DNA of 51,416 bases, from contig JANXYV010000191.1 in assembly GCA_025355875.1 (NCBI GenBank), positions 1 through 51,416 of the forward strand. The letters run 5' to 3'. Shown here in pieces: positions 1 through 7,881 of this stretch. Positions within the stretch are counted from its first letter, which is position 1; each line of letters begins with the position of its first letter. A program made the position numbers and the translations under genes. A model generated the notes under the pieces. That model was given only the letters and a program-made list of their open reading frames with translations. It ran no database searches and had not been told where the DNA came from. The stretch is from Prolixibacteraceae bacterium. GTDB lineage: Bacteria > Bacteroidota > Bacteroidia > Bacteroidales > Prolixibacteraceae.

Positions 1-1
1 C

Positions 2-88
2 ATAAGTAGTGGTTTTGTGAATAAACTGCTTTTTGATTTGTAACTAACTCAAATATAGCATTTTAAATTCAATTTTACCACTACTTAT
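2..88. repeat. short inverted repeat pair at window start
   Basis: A perfect 12-bp inverted repeat, ATAAGTAGTGGT at 2-13 and its complement at 77-88, encloses 63 bp of AT-rich sequence. It could be a tiny non-autonomous element, a promoter-proximal cruciform or part of something cut by the window edge. The rest of 89-269 is AT-rich upstream region with no recognised gene. Confidence 0.45.
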
Positions 89-269
89 TAAATTCTAATT
101 CCCGCTTATATCAACTCTCAGATACGTGGGAAACTTTAGTATTTTATTTTATATCCAGTGGATGTGAAATTAATTCTACTCTTCTCTAAATTATTTGATA
201 AATGTTAAATTTTAGAATCAGATTCTTATCTTAGCAAGCTCAACATTAAGATCAATTATATCCAAGTCT

Positions 270-830
270 ATGAAAAACTCATTCTTGCTTCTAATAACTG
301 TTCTGTTTCTGGTTATAGCCACTTCAGTTCAGGCTGGCGGTAAAATTGGCGTACGCGCCGGTTATCAGATGGCGTCTTTTCATGTCAATGGTTCAATGAT
401 GGAAAACACTAGTAATCTGAACAGTTTTTATCTTGGGGTCTTCAAGGAAAAGGACCTTATTCCTATGCTGGATCTTGGATATGGACTCGATTTTATGCAG
501 AATGGAACACAGTATGCTTCGGCGAATAAATATGTTATCAATTACCTGAGTGTTCCAGTTTATGTGAAGGCAAAAATTGGCCCGGTATACGGGCTTACCG
601 GACTGGCTGCTAATTTCAAGCTGTCGGACAAAGTAACCAACGAATACAATACAACAACGCCAAGCGATTATCTTGCAAAGAATTTTGATATGCCACTTTT
701 TATCGGCGGGGGATTCAATATTCTGATATTCTCAATTGAGGCAAGGTATAACTGGGGAATGATCCCGATTAACGATGTCAGCCATGCAAAAAACCATTAT
801 CTGCAAGTTGGCGCAACGGTTCATTTCTAG
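270..830 (+). CDS. outer membrane beta-barrel protein (porin-like)
   Basis: This 186-residue protein has a clear Sec signal peptide (hydrophobic residues 5-19, cleavage near VQA-GG at 22-23). A small beta-barrel body follows, with alternating hydrophobic strands such as IGVRAGYQ, LDLGYGLDF, YLSVPVYVKAKIG and FSIEARYNW. It ends with a strand closing on Phe (LQVGATVHF), the usual BAM recognition signature of outer-membrane barrels. The pattern fits the small PorT/OMP_b-brl_2-type barrels of Bacteroidota, whose individual roles are mostly unknown. It stands alone: the next gene is convergent and ends 14 bp away. The ATG start directly precedes the signal peptide. Localisation is well supported, function is not. 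Confidence 0.75.
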   Translation: MKNSFLLLITVLFLVIATSVQAGGKIGVRAGYQMASFHVNGSMMENTSNLNSFYLGVFKEKDLIPMLDLGYGLDFMQNGTQYASANKYVINYLSVPVYVKAKIGPVYGLTGLAANFKLSDKVTNEYNTTTPSDYLAKNFDMPLFIGGGFNILIFSIEARYNWGMIPINDVSHAKNHYLQVGATVHF

Positions 831-844
831 TTTTTGCTTCATTT

Positions 845-1561
845 TTAAAACGTACCAAAAATGGAGTGTTTGGCCGAATTGAAAAAGATGGTCGAATAGA
901 TGTGAAAACCTTCCCTGTTGGTATTCAGCTTGCGCTCGATGCTCAAAACAGGTTCGCCCAATGGCAGATTAAGTAGTTTGGCTATTTGCTCGTCGGCTTT
1001 AATGGCTTTCAGTTTTTGCTCACCACCTTTAATCTCAATCTGGTATTGCGATCTGAGCGTTTCAAACAGCGATTTATTCTCAAGCGAACGGCTGGTGAAA
1101 CGCGGTAAGTTGATGTTCGGCAGGTGATTAATGTCGTAGAAGACAGGTTGCCCGTCGACCAGACGAAGCCTTTCCATATAAATACAGCCCGATTCGCGTT
1201 CGATTTGGCTTAGCTCAAACGGAAAATTTTCTTCCCAGGGTTTAATTTGTGGTTTTTGCAGAATCAGGGTTTGCAAATATTGATTTCCGATAGCCGATGC
1301 GGTTCCCGAAATACTTAAAATGCCAATGTCCTGAGGCGGTTTCCGAACCAAACTTCCTTTTCCTTGCTTTTTTGAGATAAAACCGTCCTTGACCAATGCT
1401 TCCAACGCTTGCCGCACGGTAGGCCGTGTGCTGTTGTGAACGGCGCAAAGTTCATTCTCTGAAGGCAGCAAACTACCTTCAGCGTAAACGCCTGTTAAGA
1501 TGTGTTTCCGGAGAATTTCGTAGATTTTTTTGTGCTGTGGCACTTTACTTTCTTCGGCCAT
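845..1561 (-). CDS. GntR family transcriptional regulator (HutC/UTRA type)
   Basis: This is a one-component regulator. The N-terminal winged helix-turn-helix (about residues 10-75 from the ATG) contains the typical LPSENEL and RPTVRQALEALVKDGFI segments. The C-terminal UTRA ligand-binding domain follows (about 95-238, with ESGCIYMERLRLVDGQPVFYDINHLP). The ATG at 1561 is preferred over a TTG seven codons upstream, because a TAnnTTTG-like box (1580-1587) lies exactly over the TTG. The gene is divergent from the 2-oxo acid dehydrogenase operon, with two related palindromes in the gap. It is therefore inferred to control that operon and itself, responding to a metabolite bound by UTRA. The ligand cannot be read from the sequence. 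Confidence 0.88.
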   Translation of the reverse strand: MAEESKVPQHKKIYEILRKHILTGVYAEGSLLPSENELCAVHNSTRPTVRQALEALVKDGFISKKQGKGSLVRKPPQDIGILSISGTASAIGNQYLQTLILQKPQIKPWEENFPFELSQIERESGCIYMERLRLVDGQPVFYDINHLPNINLPRFTSRSLENKSLFETLRSQYQIEIKGGEQKLKAIKADEQIAKLLNLPLGEPVLSIERKLNTNREGFHIYSTIFFNSAKHSIFGTF

Positions 1562-1579
1562 GATCAGATGATTTTGATC

Positions 1580-1587
1580 CAAAAATA
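1580..1587 (-). promoter_or_regulatory. candidate -7 box for the GntR gene
   Basis: On the minus strand this reads TATTTTTG, a match to the Bacteroidota -7 consensus TAnnTTTG. It sits about 18 nt upstream of the preferred ATG, implying a very short leader. No convincing -33 TTG was seen, so support is moderate. Confidence 0.35.
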
Positions 1588-1614
1588 ATAAAATATATTA
1601 ATTTTTGAAAATTA

Positions 1615-1630
1615 ACTTGTAAATACAAGT
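1615..1630. promoter_or_regulatory. GntR operator candidate 1 (perfect palindrome)
   Basis: ACTTGTA-AA-TACAAGT is a perfect 7-bp inverted repeat with a 2-bp spacer. It lies between the regulator and the E2 gene and overlaps the TTG (1617-1619) that would be the -33 element of the forward promoter. Its size and symmetry suit a GntR dimer. A bound dimer would block polymerase on the dehydrogenase promoter. Confidence 0.6.
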
Positions 1631-1647
1631 AGAATAATATAGTTTTG
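1617..1647 (+). promoter_or_regulatory. candidate promoter of the 2-oxo acid dehydrogenase operon
   Basis: TAGTTTTG at 1640-1647 matches the Bacteroidota -7 consensus TAnnTTTG. TTG at 1617-1619 lies 20 bp upstream, a suitable -33 position. Transcription would start near 1654, leaving a leader of about 100 nt that includes the second palindrome. Confidence 0.5.
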
Positions 1648-1713
1648 ACACGTGAAATATGAAAGTAATGTAACTGCTTATTTATTGGTTGTTTATATAA
1701 AATAATAGAATGC

Positions 1714-1729
1714 AGTTGTGTTTACAAGT
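1714..1729. promoter_or_regulatory. GntR operator candidate 2 (imperfect copy)
   Basis: AGTTGTGTTTACAAGT matches the perfect palindrome at 1615-1630 in 12 of 16 positions, including a complete right half-site. It lies 28 bp upstream of the E2 start, inside the predicted leader. A second site downstream of the promoter would suit a roadblock or looping mode of repression. Confidence 0.5.
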
Positions 1730-1757
1730 AAGCTAAAGTTGTTAAAACAAATCAGAT

Positions 1758-3035
1758 ATGGCTATTCCAGTTTTAATGCCTCGTCAGGGGCAATCGGTTG
1801 AAACCTGTATTTTAGGCGAATGGGTGAAGAAAAAGGGTGACGCTGTGAAAGTTGGCGATATCCTTTTTTCGTACGAAACCGACAAGGCTTCGTTCGAAGA
1901 AGATGCCAAAGCCGACGGCATTTTGCTCGATGTGTTTTTTGCTGAAGGCGATGAAGTGCCTGTATTGGTGAATGTGGCCGTAATCGGCGCTGCCGGCGAA
2001 TCGGTTGAAGAATTTCGTCCGGGTGGCCATGCCGCTCCGGTAACTGAGCCTGTCGAAGTCGCCGAAACAAAGGCTGAAACTGTTGCTGCTCCTGAAGCAA
2101 AAACAGTTGCTGAACCTACGGGAAAAGTCAAAATTTCGCCTCGCGCCAAAAATCTGGCTGAAAAGTCAGGTGTTGCATACCAGCTACTTCAAGGTTCTGG
2201 TCCTGAAGGCCGTATCATCGAACGCGACATTGAAGCCGCTGCTCAGGCATTGCCGAAGTTCACACCACTTGCGCAGGAAAAAGCCAAAGCTGAAGGTCTG
2301 AAAGCTGGCGAAATGGCCACTGGATTGGGCGGCAAAGCGGTTGCGAAAGACCTGATTTCGTACAATCCGGTTTATAGCGACGATTTCGAAGTGAAAAAAC
2401 TCACAAACATGCGTAAGCTGATCGCCAAAGCCATGCACAATTCGCTGCAAAATTCGGCACAGTTAACCCACCACATGAGCGCCGATGCCCGCACCCTTAT
2501 GGCTTTGCGCAAAAATTATAAAAGGGCGCTCGATGCCGGGCAAATCTCGCAGAACATCACCATCAACGACTTGGTTTGCTTCGCGGTGATTAAAGCCTTG
2601 AAGAAATTTCCGCAGGTAAATACCCATTTCATTGGCGACTCGATGCGTTGGTTCAAAAAAGTGCATCTCGGTTTGGCGGTTGATACCGATCGCGGATTGA
2701 TGGTTCCTGCCATTAAAAATGCCGACGATCTTTCGCTGGAAGGACTTTCAACTCAAATGCAGGCCATCGCCGGACAATGCCGCAAAGGCAATGTCAGTCC
2801 GGAGTTGCTCGCTTCGGAAGCTGCGACGTTCACTATTTCAAACTTAGGAAATTACGGTGTCGAAATGTTTACCCCGGTCATCAACATTCCGCAGACCGCC
2901 ATTTTGGGGGTTTGTACCATCATTCCCCGCCCGAAAGATTTGGGCGATGGCGTGTATGGATTCGTTCCGATGATGGGTTTGTCGCTGACTTACGACCACC
3001 AGGACTCGATGGCGGCGAAGCAACGCTTTTCCTGA
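1758..3035 (+). CDS. 2-oxo acid dehydrogenase E2 (dihydrolipoamide acyltransferase), C-terminus frameshifted
   Basis: This is the core acyltransferase of a pyruvate/2-oxo acid dehydrogenase complex. It has a lipoyl domain (1-75, lipoylated Lys43 in ETDKAS), an Ala/Glu/Val-rich linker, a peripheral subunit-binding domain (about 125-163, KISPRAKNLAEKSG) and a catalytic domain (from about 208). The family ends with a DHRxxDG motif and about 25 more residues. Here the frame reads YDH(414) and then QDSMAAKQRFS. The adjacent frame, entered at about 3000, reads GLDGGEATLFLKEIKEQIENLE and stops at 3079. One missing base near 3000-3001 explains this and leaves the protein without the motif Asp and Gly. 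It could be a real mutation or a sequencing error. It is the first gene of the E2-E3-E1 operon. Confidence 0.88.
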   Translation: MAIPVLMPRQGQSVETCILGEWVKKKGDAVKVGDILFSYETDKASFEEDAKADGILLDVFFAEGDEVPVLVNVAVIGAAGESVEEFRPGGHAAPVTEPVEVAETKAETVAAPEAKTVAEPTGKVKISPRAKNLAEKSGVAYQLLQGSGPEGRIIERDIEAAAQALPKFTPLAQEKAKAEGLKAGEMATGLGGKAVAKDLISYNPVYSDDFEVKKLTNMRKLIAKAMHNSLQNSAQLTHHMSADARTLMALRKNYKRALDAGQISQNITINDLVCFAVIKALKKFPQVNTHFIGDSMRWFKKVHLGLAVDTDRGLMVPAIKNADDLSLEGLSTQMQAIAGQCRKGNVSPELLASEAATFTISNLGNYGVEMFTPVINIPQTAILGVCTIIPRPKDLGDGVYGFVPMMGLSLTYDHQDSMAAKQRFS

Positions 3036-3065
3036 AAGAGATTAAAGAACAAATCGAAAATCTGG

Positions 3066-3391
3066 AAAGCCCCCTCTAACTCCCCCGAAGGGGAGAACAA
3101 AAAGCCCCTTCCCGTTCCCCCGAAGGGGAAAGCTTAGGTCTGTGATTCACGTAGTTTGCGCCCTGAAAGGGCAATATTATCTAGCCCGGGGCCGCGCCCC
3201 GGGAAAAATAGAACAAAACAAAATCGTCCGCGAGTAAATGTTGAGAAGAGCAATAACAAGAGTTCGGACGAAATGGAACAAACAAAACAAAGAATAACCA
3301 ATATTGAATAACCAATGCCCAATATCCAACTGCCATTTGCAAAGGGTAGTGCCAAAAGCCTCACCCTTTGGGGGAGGTTTGGAGGGGGCTT
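3066..3391. repeat. interspersed repeat cassette between E2 and E3
   Basis: This gap is filled by structured repeat DNA. Two left-end units (AAGCCCC...CCCCCGAAGGGG type) occupy 3066-3136. A GC-rich hairpin block follows (GCCCTGAAAGGGC, then GCCCGGGG...CCCCGGG, about 3160-3206), then an AATCGTCCGCG...TTCGGACGA segment and an ATAACCAATG-type stretch. A right end (AAAGCCTCACCC...GGAGGGGGCTT, 3343-3391) is complementary in style to the left end. The same order of parts recurs at 4828-5115. The restored E2 stop codon (3077-3079) lies inside the left end. Confidence 0.75.
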
Positions 3392-3405
3392 AAATTGAAT
3401 AAAAA

Positions 3406-4827
3406 ATGTATAATAATCAAAATGTTGCTGAAAAAAGGGTGAGCAGCAAAAGCCTCCCCTTTGGGGAGGTTGGTGGGGCTTTATACGATTTAGCAATTAT
3501 TGGTGGCGGTCCGGCAGGATACGTTGCCGCTGAACGCGCCGGAGCCAAAGGCATGAGCGTGGTCGTTTTCGACATGCGCTCGCTGGGCGGCGTTTGCCTG
3601 AACGAAGGTTGCATCCCAACCAAAACGCTTCTGAACTCGGCCAAAGTTCTGGAATACGCACACGAAGCCAATAAATACGGAATCAACGTCGAAAATATTT
3701 CCATCGATTTCAAGAAAATCATGGCTCGCAAAGACCAGGTGGTTCGCAAGCTGGTGGCCGGAATTGGCGCCAAAATGAAACATGCCAAAGCCGATGTGGT
3801 GATGGCTAAAGCAACGATCAAGGAAAAGCGCGGCGAAGTGATTACCATCGAAGCCGATGGTCGGGAATATCGGGCCAACCGCTTGTTGGTTTGCGCCGGA
3901 TCGGAAGCGGCCGTTCCACCCATTCCGGGACTGGATGCTACCCAAATCCTGACCAACCGCGAAATTCTTCAGTTGAAAGAAAAACCTGAAAGCCTTGTCA
4001 TTATTGGCGGTGGAGTGATCGGAACTGAATTTGCCGATTTCTTTAACGCGATGGGGACTAAAGTTACTGTCATCGAAATGCTTCCGGAGATTTTAACCGG
4101 GGTTGATGAAGAAATTGCTGCATTCGTTCGCAAAGAATTCGTAAAAAAGGGAATTGAATTTCATCTGAAAGCCCGTGTTACCAAGCTGAATGGCAAAGAA
4201 GTGGTGTTCGAGAAAGATGGTCAGGAAATGAAAATTACCGGAGAACAGGTTTTGCTTTCTGTTGGCCGTAAAGCCAATGTTGCCGGAATCGGACTCGAAA
4301 ATATCGGCGTTGAGTTTACGCCTCGCGGTGTGAAAATCGATCAGAATTGCCGTACCAATGTGCCGAATGTATATGCAGCCGGCGACATTACCGGTTTCTC
4401 GTTGCTGGCTCACACGGCCAGTCGCGAAGGTGAAGTAGCTGTCAATCACATGCTGGGACGTAAAGATGTGATGCGTTACGATGCTATTCCGGGCGTGGTT
4501 TATACGCATCCCGAAATTGCCGGAGTTGGTTTAACTGAAGCCGCTGCCAAAGAAAAAGGCATCGAGGTGGAAGTAAAACAATTGCCAATGGCTTATGCCG
4601 GACGGTTTGTTGCCGAAAACGAAGGAAAAGACGGATTCTGCAAAGTGATTGTGGGCAAAAAATATCGCGAAATTCTCGGGATTCACATGGTTGGCGGCGC
4701 TTGTTCCGAAATGATCTGGGGCGCCTGTGTCCTCATCGAAGCGCAACTGCGTGTTCAGGATGTGGAAGAAATCGTTTTCCCGCACCCGACCGTGAGTGAG
4801 ATCATTAAGGAAACTTGCTTCTTATAG
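3406..4827 (+). CDS. lpdA: dihydrolipoyl dehydrogenase (E3)
   Basis: This flavoprotein reoxidises the dihydrolipoyl arms of E2, passing electrons through FAD to NAD+. The FAD-binding GGGPAGYVAAERA begins near residue 36. The redox-active disulphide is in GGVCLNEGCIPTK. The NAD-binding fold is at VIIGGGVIGTEFADFF, the second FAD motif at VYAAGDITG, and the C-terminal active-site His-Pro pair is in FPHPTVSE. The family usually starts one or two residues before YDLAIIGGG. Here the only in-frame ATG adds about 26 residues, most of them encoded by an interspersed repeat end (3432-3484). The stop at 4825-4827 directly abuts the next repeat cassette. Catalytic residues appear intact, so the enzyme is probably active if the N-terminal extension is tolerated. 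Confidence 0.93.
   Translation: MYNNQNVAEKRVSSKSLPFGEVGGALYDLAIIGGGPAGYVAAERAGAKGMSVVVFDMRSLGGVCLNEGCIPTKTLLNSAKVLEYAHEANKYGINVENISIDFKKIMARKDQVVRKLVAGIGAKMKHAKADVVMAKATIKEKRGEVITIEADGREYRANRLLVCAGSEAAVPPIPGLDATQILTNREILQLKEKPESLVIIGGGVIGTEFADFFNAMGTKVTVIEMLPEILTGVDEEIAAFVRKEFVKKGIEFHLKARVTKLNGKEVVFEKDGQEMKITGEQVLLSVGRKANVAGIGLENIGVEFTPRGVKIDQNCRTNVPNVYAAGDITGFSLLAHTASREGEVAVNHMLGRKDVMRYDAIPGVVYTHPEIAGVGLTEAAAKEKGIEVEVKQLPMAYAGRFVAENEGKDGFCKVIVGKKYREILGIHMVGGACSEMIWGACVLIEAQLRVQDVEEIVFPHPTVSEIIKETCFL
3432..3484. repeat. repeat right-end unit inside the lpdA reading frame
   Basis: This segment resembles the right ends at 3343-3391 and about 5068-5115: an AAAGGGT start, a CAAAAGCCTC core, a CCCCTTTGGGG hairpin and GGTGGGGCTT. 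It is translated in frame as roughly residues 9-26 of E3. The hairpin at the start of the coding region could also affect translation. Confidence 0.65.
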
Positions 4828-5115
4828 AAGCCCCCTTCCCGTTCCCCCGAAGGGGGAAAGCTTTGGGTAACGCTAAAAATTGTGATCAAGCTCCATAGGA
4901 GCGAAATATTTGTAGTCTGGGGTTCCAACCTGGGGAATAAAATGCGGTAATACATAATCGTCCGCGCGAAAGCGATGAAAAAGGTAGATGCAATGTTTCG
5001 GACGAAATAGAGTGAATGATAAAGAAGTAAATAACCAATGTCCAATAACCAAATAACATTCGAAAAGGGTAGCGCAAAAAGCCTCACCCTTCGGGGGAGG
5101 TTTGGTGGGGGCTTT
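4828..5115. repeat. second interspersed repeat cassette, between E3 and E1
   Basis: It begins one base after the E3 stop with AAGCCCCCTTCCCGTTCCCC and ends with GGTGGGGGCTTTT 14 bp before the E1 ATG. Inside are the same parts as the 3066-3391 cassette: a GCTCC...GGAGC hairpin with GCGAAATATTTGTAG, AATCGTCCGCG...TTTCGGACGA, and ATAACCAATGTCCAATAACC. Two copies of one composite element inside a single operon indicate mobility or repeated templated insertion. Confidence 0.75.
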
Positions 5116-5128
5116 TAACTTTATAACG

Positions 5129-7597
5129 ATGCCAAAGTCACAATTTATTGATCCATCAGAAGTCAGGAAAGCCGGGGAAATTACGTTTCAGCCGATTCCT
5201 GTAAACCAGTACAACAAAACAGTTGAAGAGGAAAAAGCGAATTTCTCGAACGAAGATTTGCTGCGTATTTACCGCGATATGGTGGTGATCCGCGAGTTTG
5301 AAACTATGCTGAACCTGATCAAAATCCGTGGCGATTACAACGGTATTGCCTACGATCATCCCGGTCCCGCTCACTTGTCGATCGGACAGGAAGCCGCCGC
5401 GGTGGGTATGGCTTACACATTGGGCGTCGAGGATTTTATCTTCGGATCGCACCGCTCGCACGGCGAAATCCTGGCCAAAGGTTTGTCGGCCATCGCTAAA
5501 TTGAGCGACGAACAACTGATGCAGGTCATGGAAAGCCATTTCGACGGAATCACTTTTGCTCCAGTTAAAAACGGACATTCAGGAACAGTAAAAGAACTGG
5601 CCATTAAATTCCTGATTTACGGAACACTGGCCGAAATTTTTGCCCGCGAAACCGGGTTCAATAAAGGATTGGGCGGTTCGATGCACGCTTTTTTTACGCC
5701 TTTCGGGGTGTATCCGAATAACGCCATCGTGGGTGGTTCGGGCGACATTGCCGTGGGCGCTGCACTCTACAAAAAGGTAAACCGAAAATCAGGAATCGTA
5801 GTGGCCAACATTGGCGATGCATCGATGGCTTGCGGTCCGGTGTGGGAAGGTCTGGCTTTTGCAACCATGGATCAGTTCAACGAATTGTGGGAAGGTGATA
5901 TGAAAGGCGGGCTTCCGCTGATTATCAACATCATGAACAATCAATACGGGATGGGCGGGCAAACCTGCGGCGAAACGATGGGCTACAACATTGCTGCCCG
6001 CATCGGCGCCGGGGTGAATGCCGATCAGCTTCATGCCGAACGTGTTGACGGTTACAATCCGTTGGCCGTGATCGACGCATACAAACGCAAACGTGCCATT
6101 CTGGAAGAAAAACGCGGACCGGTTTTGTTGGATGTTTTGACCTACCGTTACAGCGGTCACTCGCCTTCGGATGCGTCGTCGTACCGCTCGAAGGAGGAAG
6201 TGGAAGCCTGGGAAGCACAGGATTCGATTGCAGGATTTGGCCGCGAACTGGTGAAAGCCGGAGTTGCCACCGAAGATCAATTGGCAGGAATTAAAAGCGA
6301 TACCATCAACCTGATGGAAACCAACCTGAAACTGGCAATTGACGATAAGGTTTCGCCACGCATGGACATGGCCAAATACCCGAACCTGATTGGCGAGATG
6401 ATGTTTTCGAACGAGTCGGTTGACAAAATGGAAGACCGCGCTCCTGAAGTGAACCATCCGATGGCCGAAAATGCACGTGTTCAGCAACTGACTAAAAAAG
6501 AACGTTTTGCCTTTGACGAAAATGGGAAAGCGCACTCCAAAATAAAAACGTACGCTTACCGCGACGGTATTTTCGAAGCCATCGTCGATCGTTTCTACAA
6601 AGATCCGACTTTGATTGCCTACGGAGAAGAAAACCGCGACTGGGGCGGCGCATTCGCTGTGTACCGCGGCCTGACCGAAGCTCTGCCTTATCACCGTTTG
6701 TTCAACTCGCCGATTTCGGAAGCTTCGATCGTGGGAACTGCCATTGGTTATGCCATGTGTGGCGGCCGTGTGATTCCTGAAATCATGTATTGCGACTTCC
6801 TGGGCCGTTGCGGCGATCAGGTGTTCAACCAGCTCCCCAAATGGCAGGCCATGAGCGGAAACGTGATCAAAATGCCGGTGGTGTTGCGCGTTTCGGTAGG
6901 TTCGAAATATGGCGCCCAGCACTCGCAGGACTGGACCGCTTTGACTGCCCAAATTCCGGGATTGAAAGTTGTTTTCCCCGCTACACCTTATGATGCCAAA
7001 GGTTTGATGAATGCGGCTTTGCAGGGAACCGATCCGGTGATTTTCTTCGAAAGCCAGCGTTTGTACGACATGGGCGAGATGTTCCACAAAGGCGGCGTTC
7101 CTGAAGCTTACTACGAAATTCCAATCGGCGAACCGGATATTAAACGCGAAGGAAAAGATGTGACTATCCTGACCATTGGCGCCACATTGTACCGAGCGCT
7201 GGAAGCTGCCGACCAGCTTCAGGAAAAATACGGCATGTCGGCTGAGGTAATCGATGCACGCAGTTTGAGTCCGTTTAACTACGAGCCGGTGCTGGCTTCG
7301 GTGAAAAAGACTGGCCGCATTGTGATTTCAGGTGATGCTTCAACCCGTGGTTCGTTCATGAAAGAAATGGCACAAACCATTTCGGAACTGGCTTTCGACG
7401 ATCTGGATGCTCCGCCGGTAGTTGTTGGTTCGCGCAACTGGATTACCCCGGCTTACGAATTGGAAGATTCATTTTTCCCTTGTGCCGACTGGATCATCGA
7501 CGCTATTCACGAAAAAATCCTGCCTTTGAAAGGCCATGTGGTGAAAAACAATTTCACCAACGCCGAACAGATCAGGAGAAATAAACTCGGAGTTTAA
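5129..7597 (+). CDS. 2-oxo acid dehydrogenase E1, fused alpha and beta subunits
   Basis: This thiamine-diphosphate enzyme decarboxylates a 2-oxo acid and acylates the E2 lipoyl arm. At 822 residues it is a natural alpha-beta fusion. The alpha half (about 1-420) has GSHRSHGEI and a TPP motif starting GDASMACGP and closing at LIINIMNN, with a longer spacer than the usual 25-30 residues. The beta half (about 475-800) has IAYGEENRDWGGAF, SPISEASIVGTAIGYA, GAQHSQDWTAL and VIDARSLSPFNYE. The ATG at 5129 is chosen over an in-frame TTG at 5102, which lies inside repeat DNA. Fused E1 proteins with separate E2 and E3 genes are common in Bacteroidota. The substrate (pyruvate, branched-chain oxo acids or acetoin) cannot be settled from sequence alone. 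Confidence 0.92.
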   Translation: MPKSQFIDPSEVRKAGEITFQPIPVNQYNKTVEEEKANFSNEDLLRIYRDMVVIREFETMLNLIKIRGDYNGIAYDHPGPAHLSIGQEAAAVGMAYTLGVEDFIFGSHRSHGEILAKGLSAIAKLSDEQLMQVMESHFDGITFAPVKNGHSGTVKELAIKFLIYGTLAEIFARETGFNKGLGGSMHAFFTPFGVYPNNAIVGGSGDIAVGAALYKKVNRKSGIVVANIGDASMACGPVWEGLAFATMDQFNELWEGDMKGGLPLIINIMNNQYGMGGQTCGETMGYNIAARIGAGVNADQLHAERVDGYNPLAVIDAYKRKRAILEEKRGPVLLDVLTYRYSGHSPSDASSYRSKEEVEAWEAQDSIAGFGRELVKAGVATEDQLAGIKSDTINLMETNLKLAIDDKVSPRMDMAKYPNLIGEMMFSNESVDKMEDRAPEVNHPMAENARVQQLTKKERFAFDENGKAHSKIKTYAYRDGIFEAIVDRFYKDPTLIAYGEENRDWGGAFAVYRGLTEALPYHRLFNSPISEASIVGTAIGYAMCGGRVIPEIMYCDFLGRCGDQVFNQLPKWQAMSGNVIKMPVVLRVSVGSKYGAQHSQDWTALTAQIPGLKVVFPATPYDAKGLMNAALQGTDPVIFFESQRLYDMGEMFHKGGVPEAYYEIPIGEPDIKREGKDVTILTIGATLYRALEAADQLQEKYGMSAEVIDARSLSPFNYEPVLASVKKTGRIVISGDASTRGSFMKEMAQTISELAFDDLDAPPVVVGSRNWITPAYELEDSFFPCADWIIDAIHEKILPLKGHVVKNNFTNAEQIRRNKLGV

Positions 7598-7623
7598 TTC
7601 AAGGCAAAAGTTAAAAGTAAAAA

Positions 7624-7720
7624 GGCAAAAGCTGCAATTCATCCGATGACTCCAAGTCATCGGATGAATACCCAGAATAAAAATAAAAGCCCTCGTCGTC
7701 CGGAAGGGTGGCGGGGGCTT
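7624..7720. repeat. hairpin repeat copy 1 plus right-end-like unit
   Basis: A perfect 15-bp stem (7637-7651 with 7655-7669, 3-nt loop) is followed by an ACCCAGAATAAAA tail. A unit running from AAGCCCTCG to GGCGGGGGCTT (7687-7720) then resembles the right ends of the repeat cassettes upstream. The hairpin follows the E1 stop and could help end the operon, although no clear U-run follows the stem. The same hairpin and tail recur in the same orientation at 8477-8541. Confidence 0.75.
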
Positions 7721-7740
7721 GTGACATTGAGACGGTTGTT

Positions 7741-7878
7741 CTATCGTTGCAGTAGTTCTTTCACTTCTTTCTCCAAAATAGGCAAGTATCTGTTCGCGAT
7801 TAGCCAGATTACATCGGCTGAAACACTGTCGTAACCATGAATAATCCGGTTTCGGGTATCTACAATTTTTTTTGAGAC
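7741..7878 (-). pseudogene. hepT-like (DUF86/HEPN) toxin remnant
   Basis: The minus-strand frame contains VDTRNRIIHGYDSV, WLIANRYLPILEKEV and a stop. This is the C-terminal third of a HepT/DUF86 HEPN RNase, including the RNxxxH-type catalytic motif (RNRIIH). Full family members are about 110 residues, but only about 45 remain. The frame is closed upstream by the stop of the MntA-like gene, and no start codon is in frame. The N-terminal part has been deleted, so the toxin is almost certainly dead. Confidence 0.75.
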
Positions 7879-7881
7879 TGC

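Noticed and set aside
2995-3010. Programmed frameshift in E2
   Set aside because: No slippery heptamer, stimulatory hairpin or internal Shine-Dalgarno is visible, and E2 genes are not known to use recoding.
2777-3079. Independent forward gene overlapping E2
   Set aside because: Only its last part has E2-like sequence; this is the C-terminus of E2 displaced by a frameshift.
5102-5128. TTG start for E1 nine codons upstream
   Set aside because: It lies inside the repeat right end; the ATG at 5129 gives the usual family start.
5789-7087. Long reverse open frame (432 codons) across E1
   Set aside because: Antisense shadow of a well-conserved enzyme, with His/Phe-rich text typical of reversed GC-biased codons.
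7646-7834. Forward 62-codon frame
   Set aside because: It overlaps the hairpin repeat and is antisense to the HepT remnant, with no protein-like features.
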